Shown here: piece by piece, positions 15,927 to 24,438 of the stretch | Layout of the letters: each line of letters starts with the position of its first letter | Position numbering within the stretch: position 1 is the stretch's first letter | DNA from: Bacillaceae bacterium Marseille-Q3522 | GTDB lineage: Bacteria; Bacillota; Bacilli; Bacillales; Cytobacillaceae | DNA length: 38,622 bases | Direction of reading: 5' to 3' | NCBI GenBank assembly: GCA_017898095.1 | Contig: JAGKQJ010000020.1 | Location: forward strand, 1 to 38,622 | Notes under the pieces: model-generated | Database searches by the model: none | Told to the model about the DNA's origin: nothing | What the model saw: only the letters and a program-made list of their open reading frames with translations | Program-made: the position numbers and the translations under genes

Positions 15927-18719
15927 TTGAGTTGGATTAAAAAACTATTAAATAAATTGTTTTTTGAAGATGAAGATAATGAGTCAATCCGGAAAGAAGT
16001 TACACCTTTCGAAGCTGAAAAACACAGCCGTAACATTCCCGAAAGGAGCCATCAGGTAAATGCAAAGGTTCGCTACCAATATCCGAAAGGCTCTTTTCGT
16101 TTCCCGCTTATACCGGATGATCCGCAGCCAAAGCAAGTTAAACAGAATGGGCAAAAGCAAACGGTGCATCTTGAACCAGATGAAGTGCCGGCTGAAAAGC
16201 CTGTATTTACAGTAAAACATACCTTTCAACCAACAAAAGTACCTTCTCCAATTTATGGATATAAGCGTGCACAAGAAGATCATCATCAACTCAAAGTAGA
16301 ATTTGAATTAACAGAATTTGTACATAGCGCTGAAGAAAAAAATACATCTGCGGACGAAAATACACAAATATTTGCGCCAGAGTATTCCGTGGAGAAAAAG
16401 CAAAACTTGTTCGAAAAATCCGCAGTAAATTTCCCTGAAAAAACAACTGACTTTGAGAAGGAAGAAATAGAAGAAACGGAGGATAAGCCTCCCTTCATTA
16501 ATCATTCGCAATGGCCGGCAAATGAAGCGGAGAATGAAAAGTATACAGACGCACAAAAGAACGGGAAGATACTGCCCGACGAGTCAAATGAACAGGGGGA
16601 AGCGAAAAGGAATTGGCAGGAGTTGTCCCAAGAAAGCCCTTCGTTTGATGCAGCGGAAGAAGAGCTTGGGAAAATACTGCCCGTGTTAAATGAAGAGACG
16701 GAACAGGGGGAAGCGGAAAGGAATTGGCAGAAGTTGTCCCAAGAAAGAACTTCATTTGAGGCAACGGAAGAAGAACTTGGGAAAATACTGCCCATGTCAA
16801 ATGCGGAAATGGAACAGCCGGGAACAGAAAAAAATTGGCGAGAGCCATCTCAAGAAAGCCCTTCATTTGAGACGGAGGAAAAAGCGCAAGCAAAAGAAAA
16901 GCTTGGGGAGTTACTGTCTAATTCAGAAAAAGAAACGGAACAACTTGGAGAGGATCGAAAATGGCAGGAACATTCCCAAGAGAATACTTCACATGAAGAA
17001 AAAAATGAAGTGCGACCTCAAAATCAAAGAGGTTTAGCGGGAGAGGAATCAGAAACCGCTTCATATGAAAATTTAGAACAGATAACTGCAACGAAGCCAG
17101 CGGCTTCAAAAAAGGAAACGTCTATTAGTGGAAATAAACCGCCAATAAATGCAGAAAGAAAAGAAAATGAGCCTGGAACGAAACGATCTGTGCTGCCGTT
17201 TAATGTTGTGATGTTAAAACAGGATAAACAAAATTGGCAGAAAAAACAACAAAAGGAGAAGATAGCTGCAACTTCAGAAATAGTCGTCAAAGATAGGGTT
17301 GCCGCAGAGTACAGCTATCAATATCCTGCACTAACCCTATTGTCACCTCCGGTTCAGATAGAAGTAAGTCCTGATTGGGTACACAAGCAGAAAGACATTT
17401 TAAATAGTACGTTTAAAAGCTTTCATGTGTCTGCACATGTTGTAAATGTAACGCAGGGACCTTCCGTAACGAGATTTGAAGTGCAGCCTGCCCCTGGTGT
17501 AAAAGTAAACAAGATTACGAATCTGTCTGATGATATAAAATTAAGTTTGGCCGCAAGAGATGTGAGAATTGAAGCGCCTATTCCCGGAAAGCATACAATT
17601 GGAATTGAAGTTCCAAATGAGAAAAGCCGCCCGGTGTGTATAAGTGAGCTTATTAGAAACGAAGCATTCACGGAAAGTACGTCCCCGTTGACTGCTGTAT
17701 TAGGACTTGATATTTCCGGTGCTCCCGTAACGTGTGATTTGCGGAAAATGCCTCATGGCCTCATTGCCGGCGCAACCGGTTCCGGTAAAAGTGTATGTAT
17801 TAATTCGATTATTATCAGCTTGCTTTTTAAAGCAAATCCGGAAGAGGTAAAACTTCTGTTAATTGATCCGAAAATGGTAGAGCTTGCTCCATATAATGAA
17901 ATCCCGCATCTTGTCAGTCCGGTAATTACGGATGTAAAAGCTGCGACTCAAGCATTAAAATGGGCTGTAGACGAAATGGAACACCGCTATGAATTATTTG
18001 CTGCTGCAGGAGTTAGAGATATTAGCCGGTATAACGGAATGGCGATAGAAGTCGGAAAGCTTCCATATGTCGTGATTATCATTGATGAACTGGCCGATTT
18101 AATGATGATGTCACCGGCAGATGTGGAAGAAGCAATTTGCCGAATAGCTCAGAAAGCAAGAGCATGTGGAATTCATTTATTAATTGCTACACAAAGGCCG
18201 TCTGTTGATGTCATTACCGGACTGATTAAAGCAAATGTGCCGACGAGAATCGCATTCTCGGTTTCATCACAAGTTGATTCCCGGACGATTATTGATATGA
18301 GCGGGGCTGAGAAGCTACTCGGAAAAGGCGATATGCTCTACCTTGGCAATGGTTCATCTAAACCGGTCCGGCTTCAAGGAACATTTGTTTCTGATGAAGA
18401 GATAGATGAAGTTGTTGCACATGTGAAAAAACAAGCAGAACCAAATTATCTTTTTGAGCAAGAGGAACTGATAAAAAAAGCGCAAATAAATGAGGACGAA
18501 GATGAACTATTTCTTGAAGCCTGTGAATTTGTTGTTGAAAATGGCACGGCTTCTACATCCGGCTTACAAAGACGGTTTAAAATCGGATATAACCGGGCAG
18601 CAAGATTGATTGATTTAATGGAAGAGCAAGGTTATATTTCAGAAGCGAAGGGAAGCAAACCGCGGGATGTTCTCCTTTCAGAATCTGACCTTGAATCCAT
18701 TTTGGATGAAAACTTATAA
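15927..18719 (+). CDS. sftA: SftA, soluble FtsK/SpoIIIE-type DNA translocase
   Basis: A 930-residue ATP-driven DNA pump that clears chromosome DNA from the division septum. Unlike FtsK or SpoIIIE it has no membrane helices; B. subtilis SftA (YtpS) is also soluble. The first 450 residues are a low-complexity, Glu- and Lys-rich linker containing four tandem repeats of about 35-42 residues (213-362). The FtsK alpha/beta motor follows, with Walker A GATGSGKS (615-622), Walker [11 protein letters not shown] (D720, E721) and the conserved [16 protein letters not shown]-orienting gamma winged helix lies at about 859-930. The TTG start gives MSWIKKLL, matching the family N-terminus, although the ribosome binding site (AAAGAGTGA) is weak. 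It lies upstream of murC as in B. subtilis. Confidence 0.92.
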   Translation: MSWIKKLLNKLFFEDEDNESIRKEVTPFEAEKHSRNIPERSHQVNAKVRYQYPKGSFRFPLIPDDPQPKQVKQNGQKQTVHLEPDEVPAEKPVFTVKHTFQPTKVPSPIYGYKRAQEDHHQLKVEFELTEFVHSAEEKNTSADENTQIFAPEYSVEKKQNLFEKSAVNFPEKTTDFEKEEIEETEDKPPFINHSQWPANEAENEKYTDAQKNGKILPDESNEQGEAKRNWQELSQESPSFDAAEEELGKILPVLNEETEQGEAERNWQKLSQERTSFEATEEELGKILPMSNAEMEQPGTEKNWREPSQESPSFETEEKAQAKEKLGELLSNSEKETEQLGEDRKWQEHSQENTSHEEKNEVRPQNQRGLAGEESETASYENLEQITATKPAASKKETSISGNKPPINAERKENEPGTKRSVLPFNVVMLKQDKQNWQKKQQKEKIAATSEIVVKDRVAAEYSYQYPALTLLSPPVQIEVSPDWVHKQKDILNSTFKSFHVSAHVVNVTQGPSVTRFEVQPAPGVKVNKITNLSDDIKLSLAARDVRIEAPIPGKHTIGIEVPNEKSRPVCISELIRNEAFTESTSPLTAVLGLDISGAPVTCDLRKMPHGLIAGATGSGKSVCINSIIISLLFKANPEEVKLLLIDPKMVELAPYNEIPHLVSPVITDVKAATQALKWAVDEMEHRYELFAAAGVRDISRYNGMAIEVGKLPYVVIIIDELADLMMMSPADVEEAICRIAQKARACGIHLLIATQRPSVDVITGLIKANVPTRIAFSVSSQVDSRTIIDMSGAEKLLGKGDMLYLGNGSSKPVRLQGTFVSDEEIDEVVAHVKKQAEPNYLFEQEELIKKAQINEDEDELFLEACEFVVENGTASTSGLQRRFKIGYNRAARLIDLMEEQGYISEAKGSKPRDVLLSESDLESILDENL
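16563..17012 (+). repeat. Four-unit in-frame tandem repeat in sftA
   Basis: Units begin at 16563, 16668, 16779 and 16905, encoding 35, 37, 42 and 36 residues. Each starts G(K/E)(I/L)L and carries the pattern N/R-W/K-Q then SQE-x-x-S. The DNA of units 1-3 is also clearly similar, so the expansion looks recent. It lies in the variable linker, not in the motor. Confidence 0.85.
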
Positions 18720-18780
18720 TGGGCAGGACTTTCAGTGATGAGAATTTTTCTGCATAGGTTGGGATAAGTTGTTTGCGGAT

Positions 18781-18834
18781 TATATCGCAGATTAAGGGGC
18801 AGTAACCCCCACTGAAGGAAGTTTCACTTTATCA
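18781..18834 (-). repeat. Intergenic repeat copy between sftA and murC, minus orientation
   Basis: Read on the minus strand it contains, in order, GATAAAGTGAAACTTCC, TTCAGTGGGGG, TTACTGCCCC and TTAATCTGCGATA. It therefore joins the outer arm of the 11.8-kb composite repeat to the AATCTGCGATA word of the 12.1-kb palindrome in one compact element of about 54 bp. It may be the minimal unit of the family. Confidence 0.75.
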
Positions 18835-18865
18835 TAAATGTAACATAGTTTTTGAATATGAATAG

Positions 18866-18874
18866 TGTTATAAT
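18866..18874 (+). promoter_or_regulatory. Extended -10 promoter for murC
   Basis: TGTTATAAT is a perfect extended -10 element (TGn plus TATAAT). The -35 region 17 bp upstream (TAGTTT) is poor, as is common with extended -10 promoters. It lies about 100 nt before the murC start and just after the repeat copy. Confidence 0.5.
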
Positions 18875-18971
18875 GATAAAATGTGAAAATAACTAGATGT
18901 TCGCGATGAGCAACACTAGGAAAAATGTCATATACTGTGAAGTAGTTAGATAATGGTTGGAGGTTCTTTAT

Positions 18972-20273
18972 ATGACTATTTACCATTTTGTGGGTATTAA
19001 AGGATCGGGAATGAGCCCGTTAGCACAAATTTTGCATGATATGGGATTTAAAGTACAAGGTTCCGATGTAGAAAAATATTTTTTTACACAAGCTGCCCTG
19101 GAACGATCCGGGATTCCAATTTTTACTTTTGGAAAAGAAAATATTCATCCCGGCTTGACAGTTGTCGCAGGAAATGCTTTTCCTGATACCCACGAGGAAA
19201 TTCAAGAAGCGATGAGACTTGGACTGCCTATTATCAGATATCATCGTTTTTTAGGAGATTTTATAAAAAACTTTACGAGTATAGCTGTAACTGGTACCCA
19301 TGGAAAAACATCAACAACCGGGATGCTTGCCCATGTAATGAATGGGGAAAAGCCAACTTCCTATTTAATAGGGGATGGTACAGGGTTTGGTGACAGAGAT
19401 GCCAATTTTTTTGTCTTCGAAGCATGCGAATACAAACGGCATTTTTTAACTTATTTTCCTGACTATGCAATCATGACAAATATTGATTACGATCATCCTG
19501 ATTATTATAAAAGTATTGATGATGTTATTTCCGCATTTCAAAAACTGGCTTTTCAAGTAAAAAAAGGAATTATCGCCTGCGGTGATGATGAGCATTTACA
19601 AAAAATCCAGGCAAAAGTGCCTGTACTCTTTTACGGATTTGGCGAAGATAATGACTTTCAAGCAAGAAATATAGTGAATTCAAGTGAAGGAACAACTTTT
19701 GATGTCTTTGTTCGCAACACGTTTTATCATTCATTTACGATTTCTGCCTTTGGGGATCATAATGTATTAAATGCATTGGCAGTTATTGCAATGTGTCAAT
19801 ATGAGGGGATGGATGTGGAAATCGTTCATCAGCAAATTTTATCGTTTAAAGGAGTCAAGAGACGTTTTTCTGAAAAAAGACTCGGCTCACAAATTATTAT
19901 CGATGATTATGCCCATCATCCAACAGAAATCCGGGCAACTATTGATGCAGCAAGGCAGAAATATCCTGATAAAGAGATCGTCACTGTATTCCAGCCCCAT
20001 ACATTTACAAGAACGCAAGCTTTTTTGGATAGCTTTGCGCAAAGCCTCCATTTAGCGGATCACGTATATTTGTGTGAAATTTTTGGATCCGCCAGAGAAA
20101 ATTTTGGTAATCTGTCGATTGAAGATTTACAAAAAAAAGTTCCCGGATCGCATATTTTATCAGAAGATAATTCGGCGGAATTACAACAGTATAAAGACAG
20201 CGTCATAATTTTTATGGGTGCAGGAGATGTTCAAAAATTTCAAAAGGCGTATGAAAAGATTGTAACTCATTAA
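18972..20273 (+). CDS. murC: UDP-N-acetylmuramate–L-alanine ligase MurC
   Basis: A 433-residue cytosolic ligase that adds L-alanine to UDP-MurNAc with ATP, the first peptide step of peptidoglycan synthesis. The N-terminal UDP-binding glycine-rich motif is [11 protein letters not shown] (8-18), the ATP loop is TGTHGKTST (108-116), and the central domain has the family's ACEYKRHF and NIDYDHPDY segments. The C-terminal domain includes [15 protein letters not shown] and [10 protein letters not shown] place the start at the ATG giving [11 protein letters not shown], with GGAGG 8 nt upstream; an in-frame frame from 18957 is not needed. A very strong terminator follows. Position after sftA is as in B. 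subtilis. Confidence 0.96.
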   Translation: MTIYHFVGIKGSGMSPLAQILHDMGFKVQGSDVEKYFFTQAALERSGIPIFTFGKENIHPGLTVVAGNAFPDTHEEIQEAMRLGLPIIRYHRFLGDFIKNFTSIAVTGTHGKTSTTGMLAHVMNGEKPTSYLIGDGTGFGDRDANFFVFEACEYKRHFLTYFPDYAIMTNIDYDHPDYYKSIDDVISAFQKLAFQVKKGIIACGDDEHLQKIQAKVPVLFYGFGEDNDFQARNIVNSSEGTTFDVFVRNTFYHSFTISAFGDHNVLNALAVIAMCQYEGMDVEIVHQQILSFKGVKRRFSEKRLGSQIIIDDYAHHPTEIRATIDAARQKYPDKEIVTVFQPHTFTRTQAFLDSFAQSLHLADHVYLCEIFGSARENFGNLSIEDLQKKVPGSHILSEDNSAELQQYKDSVIIFMGAGDVQKFQKAYEKIVTH

Positions 20274-20292
20274 TGCATGACCCTAAAAAGGA

Positions 20293-20344
20293 GGGCTGTT
20301 TTATAAGTCGATTTGTTTTGACTTATAAAACAGCCCTTTTTAAT
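20293..20344 (+). terminator. Very strong intrinsic terminator of murC
   Basis: A perfect 17-bp stem, 20293-20309 with 20320-20336 (GGGCTGTTTTATAAGTC paired to its complement), with a 10-nt loop and then TTTTTAAT. The sequence runs directly into AATCTGCGATAAG, a short copy of the intergenic repeat word. Confidence 0.92.
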
Positions 20345-20507
20345 CTGCGATAAGCGTGTGTTTTGAATTACAACCGGGAAAAAATATGGTAAGCTTTTAA
20401 TAATAGTTTGATGACTCAACTTGTTTTTGCGGTATCCTCATGCTATCTTCTTTAATAGAAAGGAAATACATATCAACAAGTAAGGTTATCATATGGAGGT
20501 GAAAACC

Positions 20508-20942
20508 TTGGTAAATCTTTTATATGCCAGTGCGTTTATTGTAGCTGTCGGATTTTTTATTTTAGTGATTTACTTAGTAAAAACATTAAAGTCTTTAGAA
20601 GGCACATTAGATCATGTATCAAATACTTTAAAAAGTTTAGAAAAACAGCTTGACGGTGTAACACGGGAAACAACGGATCTGTTGCATAAGACAAATGCGC
20701 TTGCGGCAGACATTCAGAAAAAGTCAGACAAGCTTAATTCTGTAGTCGATGCCGTAAAGGACGTCGGTTCAACCGTTCAACAATTTAACGGTTCTATCAA
20801 ATCAATGGCAGGGGCAATGAATCAGCAGGTGGAACATAATCAGGAGAAAATAGCACAAATTTTACAATGGGCAGATGTAATTTTACAAATAAAAAATAAA
20901 TGGCAAAGCAAAAAAGAAAAGAAGTATGTGTATGGTGAATAA
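20508..20942 (+). CDS. ytxG: YtxG, DUF948 membrane-anchored stress protein
   Basis: A 144-residue protein with one N-terminal membrane helix (LLYASAFIVAVGFFILVIYLV) followed by a long amphipathic, coiled-coil-like region, matching the DUF948 family and B. subtilis YtxG (general stress protein). Function is unknown. I choose the TTG start (MVNLLYAS) because GGAGGTGA ends 5 nt before it and the B. subtilis protein begins the same way; the upstream ATG at 20493 lies within that ribosome binding site. It heads a tight ytxG-ytxH-ytxJ group ending in a terminator. In B. subtilis the group is under sigma-B and sigma-H; I could not find a convincing sigma-B promoter here. Confidence 0.85.
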   Translation: MVNLLYASAFIVAVGFFILVIYLVKTLKSLEGTLDHVSNTLKSLEKQLDGVTRETTDLLHKTNALAADIQKKSDKLNSVVDAVKDVGSTVQQFNGSIKSMAGAMNQQVEHNQEKIAQILQWADVILQIKNKWQSKKEKKYVYGE

Positions 20943-20970
20943 TTAATGAAGAATGGAGGTATATGAACAT

Positions 20971-21477
20971 ATGGGAAATAATGAGAACATTAGTGCGAAA
21001 GATTTCCTTGCCGGTGCTGTTGTTGGAGGAATCATTGGTGCTGCTACGGCACTGCTCTTTGCACCCAAATCGGGAAAGGAATTACGAAGTGAGCTAAATG
21101 ACCAGGCTGCTTTGGTAAAAGACAAGACAATTGAAATACGCAACACAGCAATTACAAAAGGAAATGAGTTCATCCATTTAACGAAAAATAAAGCAACTGA
21201 AATTTTTGATACTACTGTTACCAAAGGGAATGCGTTCGCAAATGCAGTAAAGGAAAAAACAAACGAGTGGAACAATGCAGCTGCAGAAAACGAAAAGGAA
21301 GGCGGACAGATCGAATCTGCGCGCAAAGAACAACCTGCTCAAGCCGTGCCTTCAGCTGATCAAGATGAGGCTGAGGCTCCTGCAGCCGCAAAAAAAGATA
21401 GCGATTCGTTACAGGAAAAGTTAGCAGAAACAAAGAAAGCATTTGATGAGACAGAGGAACAATTTCATCAAAAATAA
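20971..21477 (+). CDS. ytxH: YtxH-family protein
   Basis: A 168-residue protein with the YtxH-family hallmark near the N-terminus: a glycine/alanine-rich hydrophobic stretch (FLAGAVVGGIIGAATALLFA) followed by PKSGKELR. The remainder is polar, rich in Lys, Glu, Ala and Asn, and likely helical. The role is unknown; the family is induced by general stress and arrest of cell division in B. subtilis. The ATG giving MGNNENISAKDF is preferred; GGAGG lies 11 nt upstream, and the earlier in-frame ATG at 20953 precedes that site. It is 28 bp after ytxG and 12 bp before ytxJ. Confidence 0.85.
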   Translation: MGNNENISAKDFLAGAVVGGIIGAATALLFAPKSGKELRSELNDQAALVKDKTIEIRNTAITKGNEFIHLTKNKATEIFDTTVTKGNAFANAVKEKTNEWNNAAAENEKEGGQIESARKEQPAQAVPSADQDEAEAPAAAKKDSDSLQEKLAETKKAFDETEEQFHQK

Positions 21478-21489
21478 GGGGGAAGGATC

Positions 21490-21819
21490 ATGAATACAAT
21501 TACTTCTGTTGAGCAATTTGAAAAAGCCATTAAAGAAAACGAAACGGTTTATATTTTTAAACATAGTCTGACTTGTCCGATTAGTGCTGCAGCTTTTGAG
21601 GAATATAAAAATTTTTCCGGTGACTTTAATGACACTCCGGTATATTATTTAGCAGTACAGGATTCAAGACCTTTGTCGAATTACATCGCGGAGAAGTATG
21701 ATATTAAGCACGAATCACCGCAAGTTATCTTATTCCATCAGGAAAAGCCTGTATGGAATACATCACATCGTCAAATTACAGAAGAAGCTTTAAAAGAACA
21801 TCTGCAAACTGTAAAATGA
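21490..21819 (+). CDS. ytxJ: YtxJ/BrxC, bacillithiol-system monothiol redox protein
   Basis: A 109-residue thioredoxin-fold protein with a single-cysteine active site TCPIS (C29), where the second cysteine of CxxC is a serine. This is the YtxJ (BrxC) family, proposed to be a monothiol bacilliredoxin that removes bacillithiol from oxidised proteins. The later segment SPQVILFHQ contains the expected cis-proline region. The ATG follows AAGGGGGAAGGA. It is the last gene of the ytxGHJ group, which pairs membrane-associated stress proteins with a thiol-repair protein. The bacillithiol role is from family knowledge. Confidence 0.9.
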   Translation: MNTITSVEQFEKAIKENETVYIFKHSLTCPISAAAFEEYKNFSGDFNDTPVYYLAVQDSRPLSNYIAEKYDIKHESPQVILFHQEKPVWNTSHRQITEEALKEHLQTVK

Positions 21820-21840
21820 ATTAAATTGTCATAGAATGAA

Positions 21841-21876
21841 AACAAACAGCCTCGCAATGTGAGGCTGTTTGTTTTG
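21841..21876 (+). terminator. Intrinsic terminator of ytxG-ytxH-ytxJ
   Basis: AACAAACAGCCTC (21841-21853) pairs with GAGGCTGTTTGTT (21861-21873), a perfect 13-bp stem with a 7-nt loop, followed by TTG. It lies about 20 nt after the ytxJ stop. Confidence 0.88.
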
Positions 21877-21909
21877 TCCGGGAATTGATAAATTCCGTGA
21901 CCTGCGGAT

Positions 21910-22001
21910 GATAAAGTGAAACTTTTGCACCCTGGCTAAATTTTGTGTTAAAGCTTCTTTTTGAAGTGGGGGTATTACTGCCCTTTTATCTGCGATAAAG
22001 T
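21910..22001 (+). repeat. Intergenic repeat copy between ytxJ and the FtsA-like gene
   Basis: It begins with GATAAAGTGAAACTT (21910-21924), the same word as in the 18.8-kb copy, then has about 40 unrelated bases, then GTGGGGGTATTACTGCCC and TTATCTGCGATAAAGTG. GATAAAGTG is thus present at both ends as a direct repeat. It looks like the compact element with an insertion in the middle. Confidence 0.7.
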
Positions 22002-22065
22002 GTTTCGAAAGTTTTTGAAGTATTTTTTAAATACCTGAATCCGGATCAGCTTTCTGAAAGCAAGT

Positions 22066-24228
22066 TCACTTTTTTTCACGAACCAGATGCCAAATAATTT
22101 TTAAATTGTCTCCCGGATCAAGCTTCGTTTGAAATGCAGCTTCTTGTCCGTTTTTCATTAACACAAACTTGCCGCCGTTTGTTTTTGGTATTTCAATTTC
22201 TACTTGGCTGAATAGGTCTTGAAAAATAAACGGTTCGAAATTTTTACTTGTAAGATGGAGTGAATCTCCGTGATAAAGAATATCTTCCGGACGGAGGGCA
22301 TTCCCATTTCGGGAAATAACAGTTATATGCTTCGTTAAATGGATGTTCTCGCCATTGAAAGTAACTGGAATCGTGTAATAGAGCATTTTTTGCTTTATTT
22401 GTGCAAAATGCTGAACAGTTGGTATTGTTTTTGCGACAATCGTAATATTGTCTAAGTGCTGATAGCTGTTTTTTATTTTTGTTTCCATTCCATTGCGGTA
22501 AATTTTCGCAGAGAACGAAGGAATGATGGTTTCTTTTCCGTTTACAGTCAACTGAAATGGCCGTAATTCCTCTAAAAGATCTTCCCGTTTCACAGACTGG
22601 AGGAGCTCTCCGATTGTTTCCGGAAAGGTAATCGATACCTGGTCACGGTCTTCTATCCATGCATCTGCGGAAACTGCTTGCTGATTACGTAAAATATCCG
22701 GGGGAACCCGGTATTCCTGTTGATTAATTTTCACTGTTCTATTCTGAAAACCGTCCACTAATTCTTTGATTTGCAAGGAGGTTTGCTTTCCGTCCTTCCC
22801 TTTTGTAACTGTTACAACATCATTATTCGCAATCTCATCATCGAGGCCGCAGGACAATTTATTTTTCGTTAACAACGGAGCTTCTCCATATGTTCCCGGG
22901 ATCGTAATGTTTTTCCCGTTTAAAGAGATGATTTTCGCCATACCGGGCTTTCCATAAAGCTTTGCCATATTAATACCTGCGGCAAGCAAACAATCCCCGA
23001 CTGTCAGCTTATTGACTTCAAATAGTCGCACCGGTTGTTCATTTACATAGACCGTCCGATATTGCACGGGTGCTTTTTTCGCTGCAATCGCAATTCCAAT
23101 TGGCGTAACGAGCTCCGGCCCTTTTGTTAAATGGCCGTCCATTGTTAAAGAAGAAATCGCATCAAGCCCTCTAATTGCGATCCGGTTTTCCGGTAATTGC
23201 AGATACCGGGCGATTTTTTCCGGCAACCTGGGTGTTAAGCTGCCGCCGCCGACAAGCATGACTGCTTTAGGAGGTTTATGATTATTAAGAGAAAGAATCT
23301 CGTCACATATTGAAGCAGCAAGTCTATCTATCGCCGTTCCAATCCTTGTTACCGCCTCCTGTGCCCCGATTTCTGCGGAATAGCCAAGTATATCTGTTAT
23401 CTGTATTGCAGATTGAGTTGATAATTTTCTTTTTACCTGCTCTGCTAAAGGAAAATCAAGGAGAAATTCTTCGCTGATCGCCTCCGTTATTTCATCACCG
23501 GCAACCGGTACCATTCCATAAGCAGTGACCGTCCCCGAATTCGTAATGGCAATATCCGAAGTCCCGGCTCCAATATCAACCAGAGCAACATTTAACCGTC
23601 TCATAGACGGCGGGATCAGCACATTAATAGCTGCAATCGGTTCAAGTGTTAATGCCTCCATTTCTAAATCAGCGCGGTGAAGGGCAGCAATCAGCGATTC
23701 GACAACTACTTTAGGCAGAAAGGTAGCGATGATTTCCACGGAGGCCTCATCCCCCTGCTGATCAGTTAAATTGCCGATCTCCTCGCCATCAAGGCGATAA
23801 TAGAGTACGGAATAGCCGACACAATAATAGTAAACACTTTTTTCCTGTTCATGCTTTTGTGCTACAGAGCTTTGCGCTAATTGTACAGCACTTAATTCGA
23901 GATGAAGGATATCTTGTTTTTGCATCATCGGCTTGTTACGTATTGTCATCGTTGCAGTCGAGCGTTCTGTTTTAAGCGCCCGCCCCGCTGCGGCAACACA
24001 TACTTTTTTTAAGGGACCGTATTTTTTTTCAAGTTCGGTTTTTATTTCTTTAATAATCTGGGAAACAGCTAAGACATCGTGAATCTGGCCGTCTAACATC
24101 GCCCGTTCCCGATGTTCCTTGGCAAAAATATCAAGAACATGAAAACGCCCGTCCGTTTCTTCTAAGATAATCCCGACAACAGAGCGGGTACCGATGTCAA
24201 GAGCGAATAATTTGTTGTTTTTCTGCAA
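22066..24228 (-). CDS. FtsA/PilM-like ATPase with modular C-terminal extension
   Basis: A 720-residue protein whose first 390 residues are an actin-fold ATPase of the FtsA/PilM group: phosphate 1 motif FALDIGTRSVVGII (8-21), phosphate 2 VALVDIGAGTSDIAI (214-228) and adenosine motif VMLVGGGSLTPRL (323-335). It is not FtsA itself: FtsA is about 420-440 residues and lies beside ftsZ. Residues about 395-715 form an extension with five or six degenerate modules of about 40 residues, each with a hydrophobic-N-G start and a terminal hydrophobic-x-x-G/R-D pattern. No membrane helix or amphipathic FtsA tail is seen. The TTG start has AAGGTG upstream. It is divergent from aroA and has no B. subtilis counterpart in this position that I recall. 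Function unknown; a scaffold or envelope-linked role is only inference. Confidence 0.82.
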   Translation of the reverse strand: MQKNNKLFALDIGTRSVVGIILEETDGRFHVLDIFAKEHRERAMLDGQIHDVLAVSQIIKEIKTELEKKYGPLKKVCVAAAGRALKTERSTATMTIRNKPMMQKQDILHLELSAVQLAQSSVAQKHEQEKSVYYYCVGYSVLYYRLDGEEIGNLTDQQGDEASVEIIATFLPKVVVESLIAALHRADLEMEALTLEPIAAINVLIPPSMRRLNVALVDIGAGTSDIAITNSGTVTAYGMVPVAGDEITEAISEEFLLDFPLAEQVKRKLSTQSAIQITDILGYSAEIGAQEAVTRIGTAIDRLAASICDEILSLNNHKPPKAVMLVGGGSLTPRLPEKIARYLQLPENRIAIRGLDAISSLTMDGHLTKGPELVTPIGIAIAAKKAPVQYRTVYVNEQPVRLFEVNKLTVGDCLLAAGINMAKLYGKPGMAKIISLNGKNITIPGTYGEAPLLTKNKLSCGLDDEIANNDVVTVTKGKDGKQTSLQIKELVDGFQNRTVKINQQEYRVPPDILRNQQAVSADAWIEDRDQVSITFPETIGELLQSVKREDLLEELRPFQLTVNGKETIIPSFSAKIYRNGMETKIKNSYQHLDNITIVAKTIPTVQHFAQIKQKMLYYTIPVTFNGENIHLTKHITVISRNGNALRPEDILYHGDSLHLTSKNFEPFIFQDLFSQVEIEIPKTNGGKFVLMKNGQEAAFQTKLDPGDNLKIIWHLVREKK

Positions 24229-24303
24229 TTGTGTACACCTTCTTTATTTTTCAGCGTATGATACTTTATCGCTTAAAAGCGTTTAATTAATAAAGAAAAA
24301 CAC

Positions 24304-24332
24304 GTGACATTTAAGGATATTTCATATATAAT
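24304..24332 (+). promoter_or_regulatory. Sigma-A promoter for aroA
   Basis: GTGACA (24304-24309) and TATAAT (24327-24332) are separated by exactly 17 bp. It would start an mRNA with a leader of about 100 nt before aroA. Confidence 0.65.
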
Positions 24333-24376
24333 AGCCCTAATTATAAAAAATGTATCATATTTTCAAAACGTATAAA

Positions 24377-24401
24377 AGATGATAACTGCATTTTATCATC
24401 T
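24377..24401 (+). promoter_or_regulatory. Hairpin in the aroA leader
   Basis: Perfect 9-bp stem AGATGATAA / TTATCATCT with a 7-nt loop, inside the predicted 5' untranslated region and about 37 nt before the aroA start. There is no T-run, so it is not an attenuator of the simple kind. It may affect mRNA stability or bind a regulator; nothing more can be read from it. Confidence 0.5.
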
Positions 24402-24438
24402 GTCTGCGTAAATACGAGTAAGGAAGGCAGGGAGAATT

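Noticed and set aside
20405-20460. Possible sigma-B promoter upstream of ytxG (GTTTGA and CGGTAT)
   Set aside because: The spacing is about 18 bp, longer than the 12-15 bp of sigma-B promoters, and the -35 match is imperfect. A sigma-H-like AAAGGAAAT nearby has no matching -10.
22066-24228. Calling the 720-residue protein the cell-division protein FtsA
   Set aside because: It is far longer than FtsA, lacks the C-terminal membrane-targeting helix and is not next to ftsZ. Only the ATPase half is similar.
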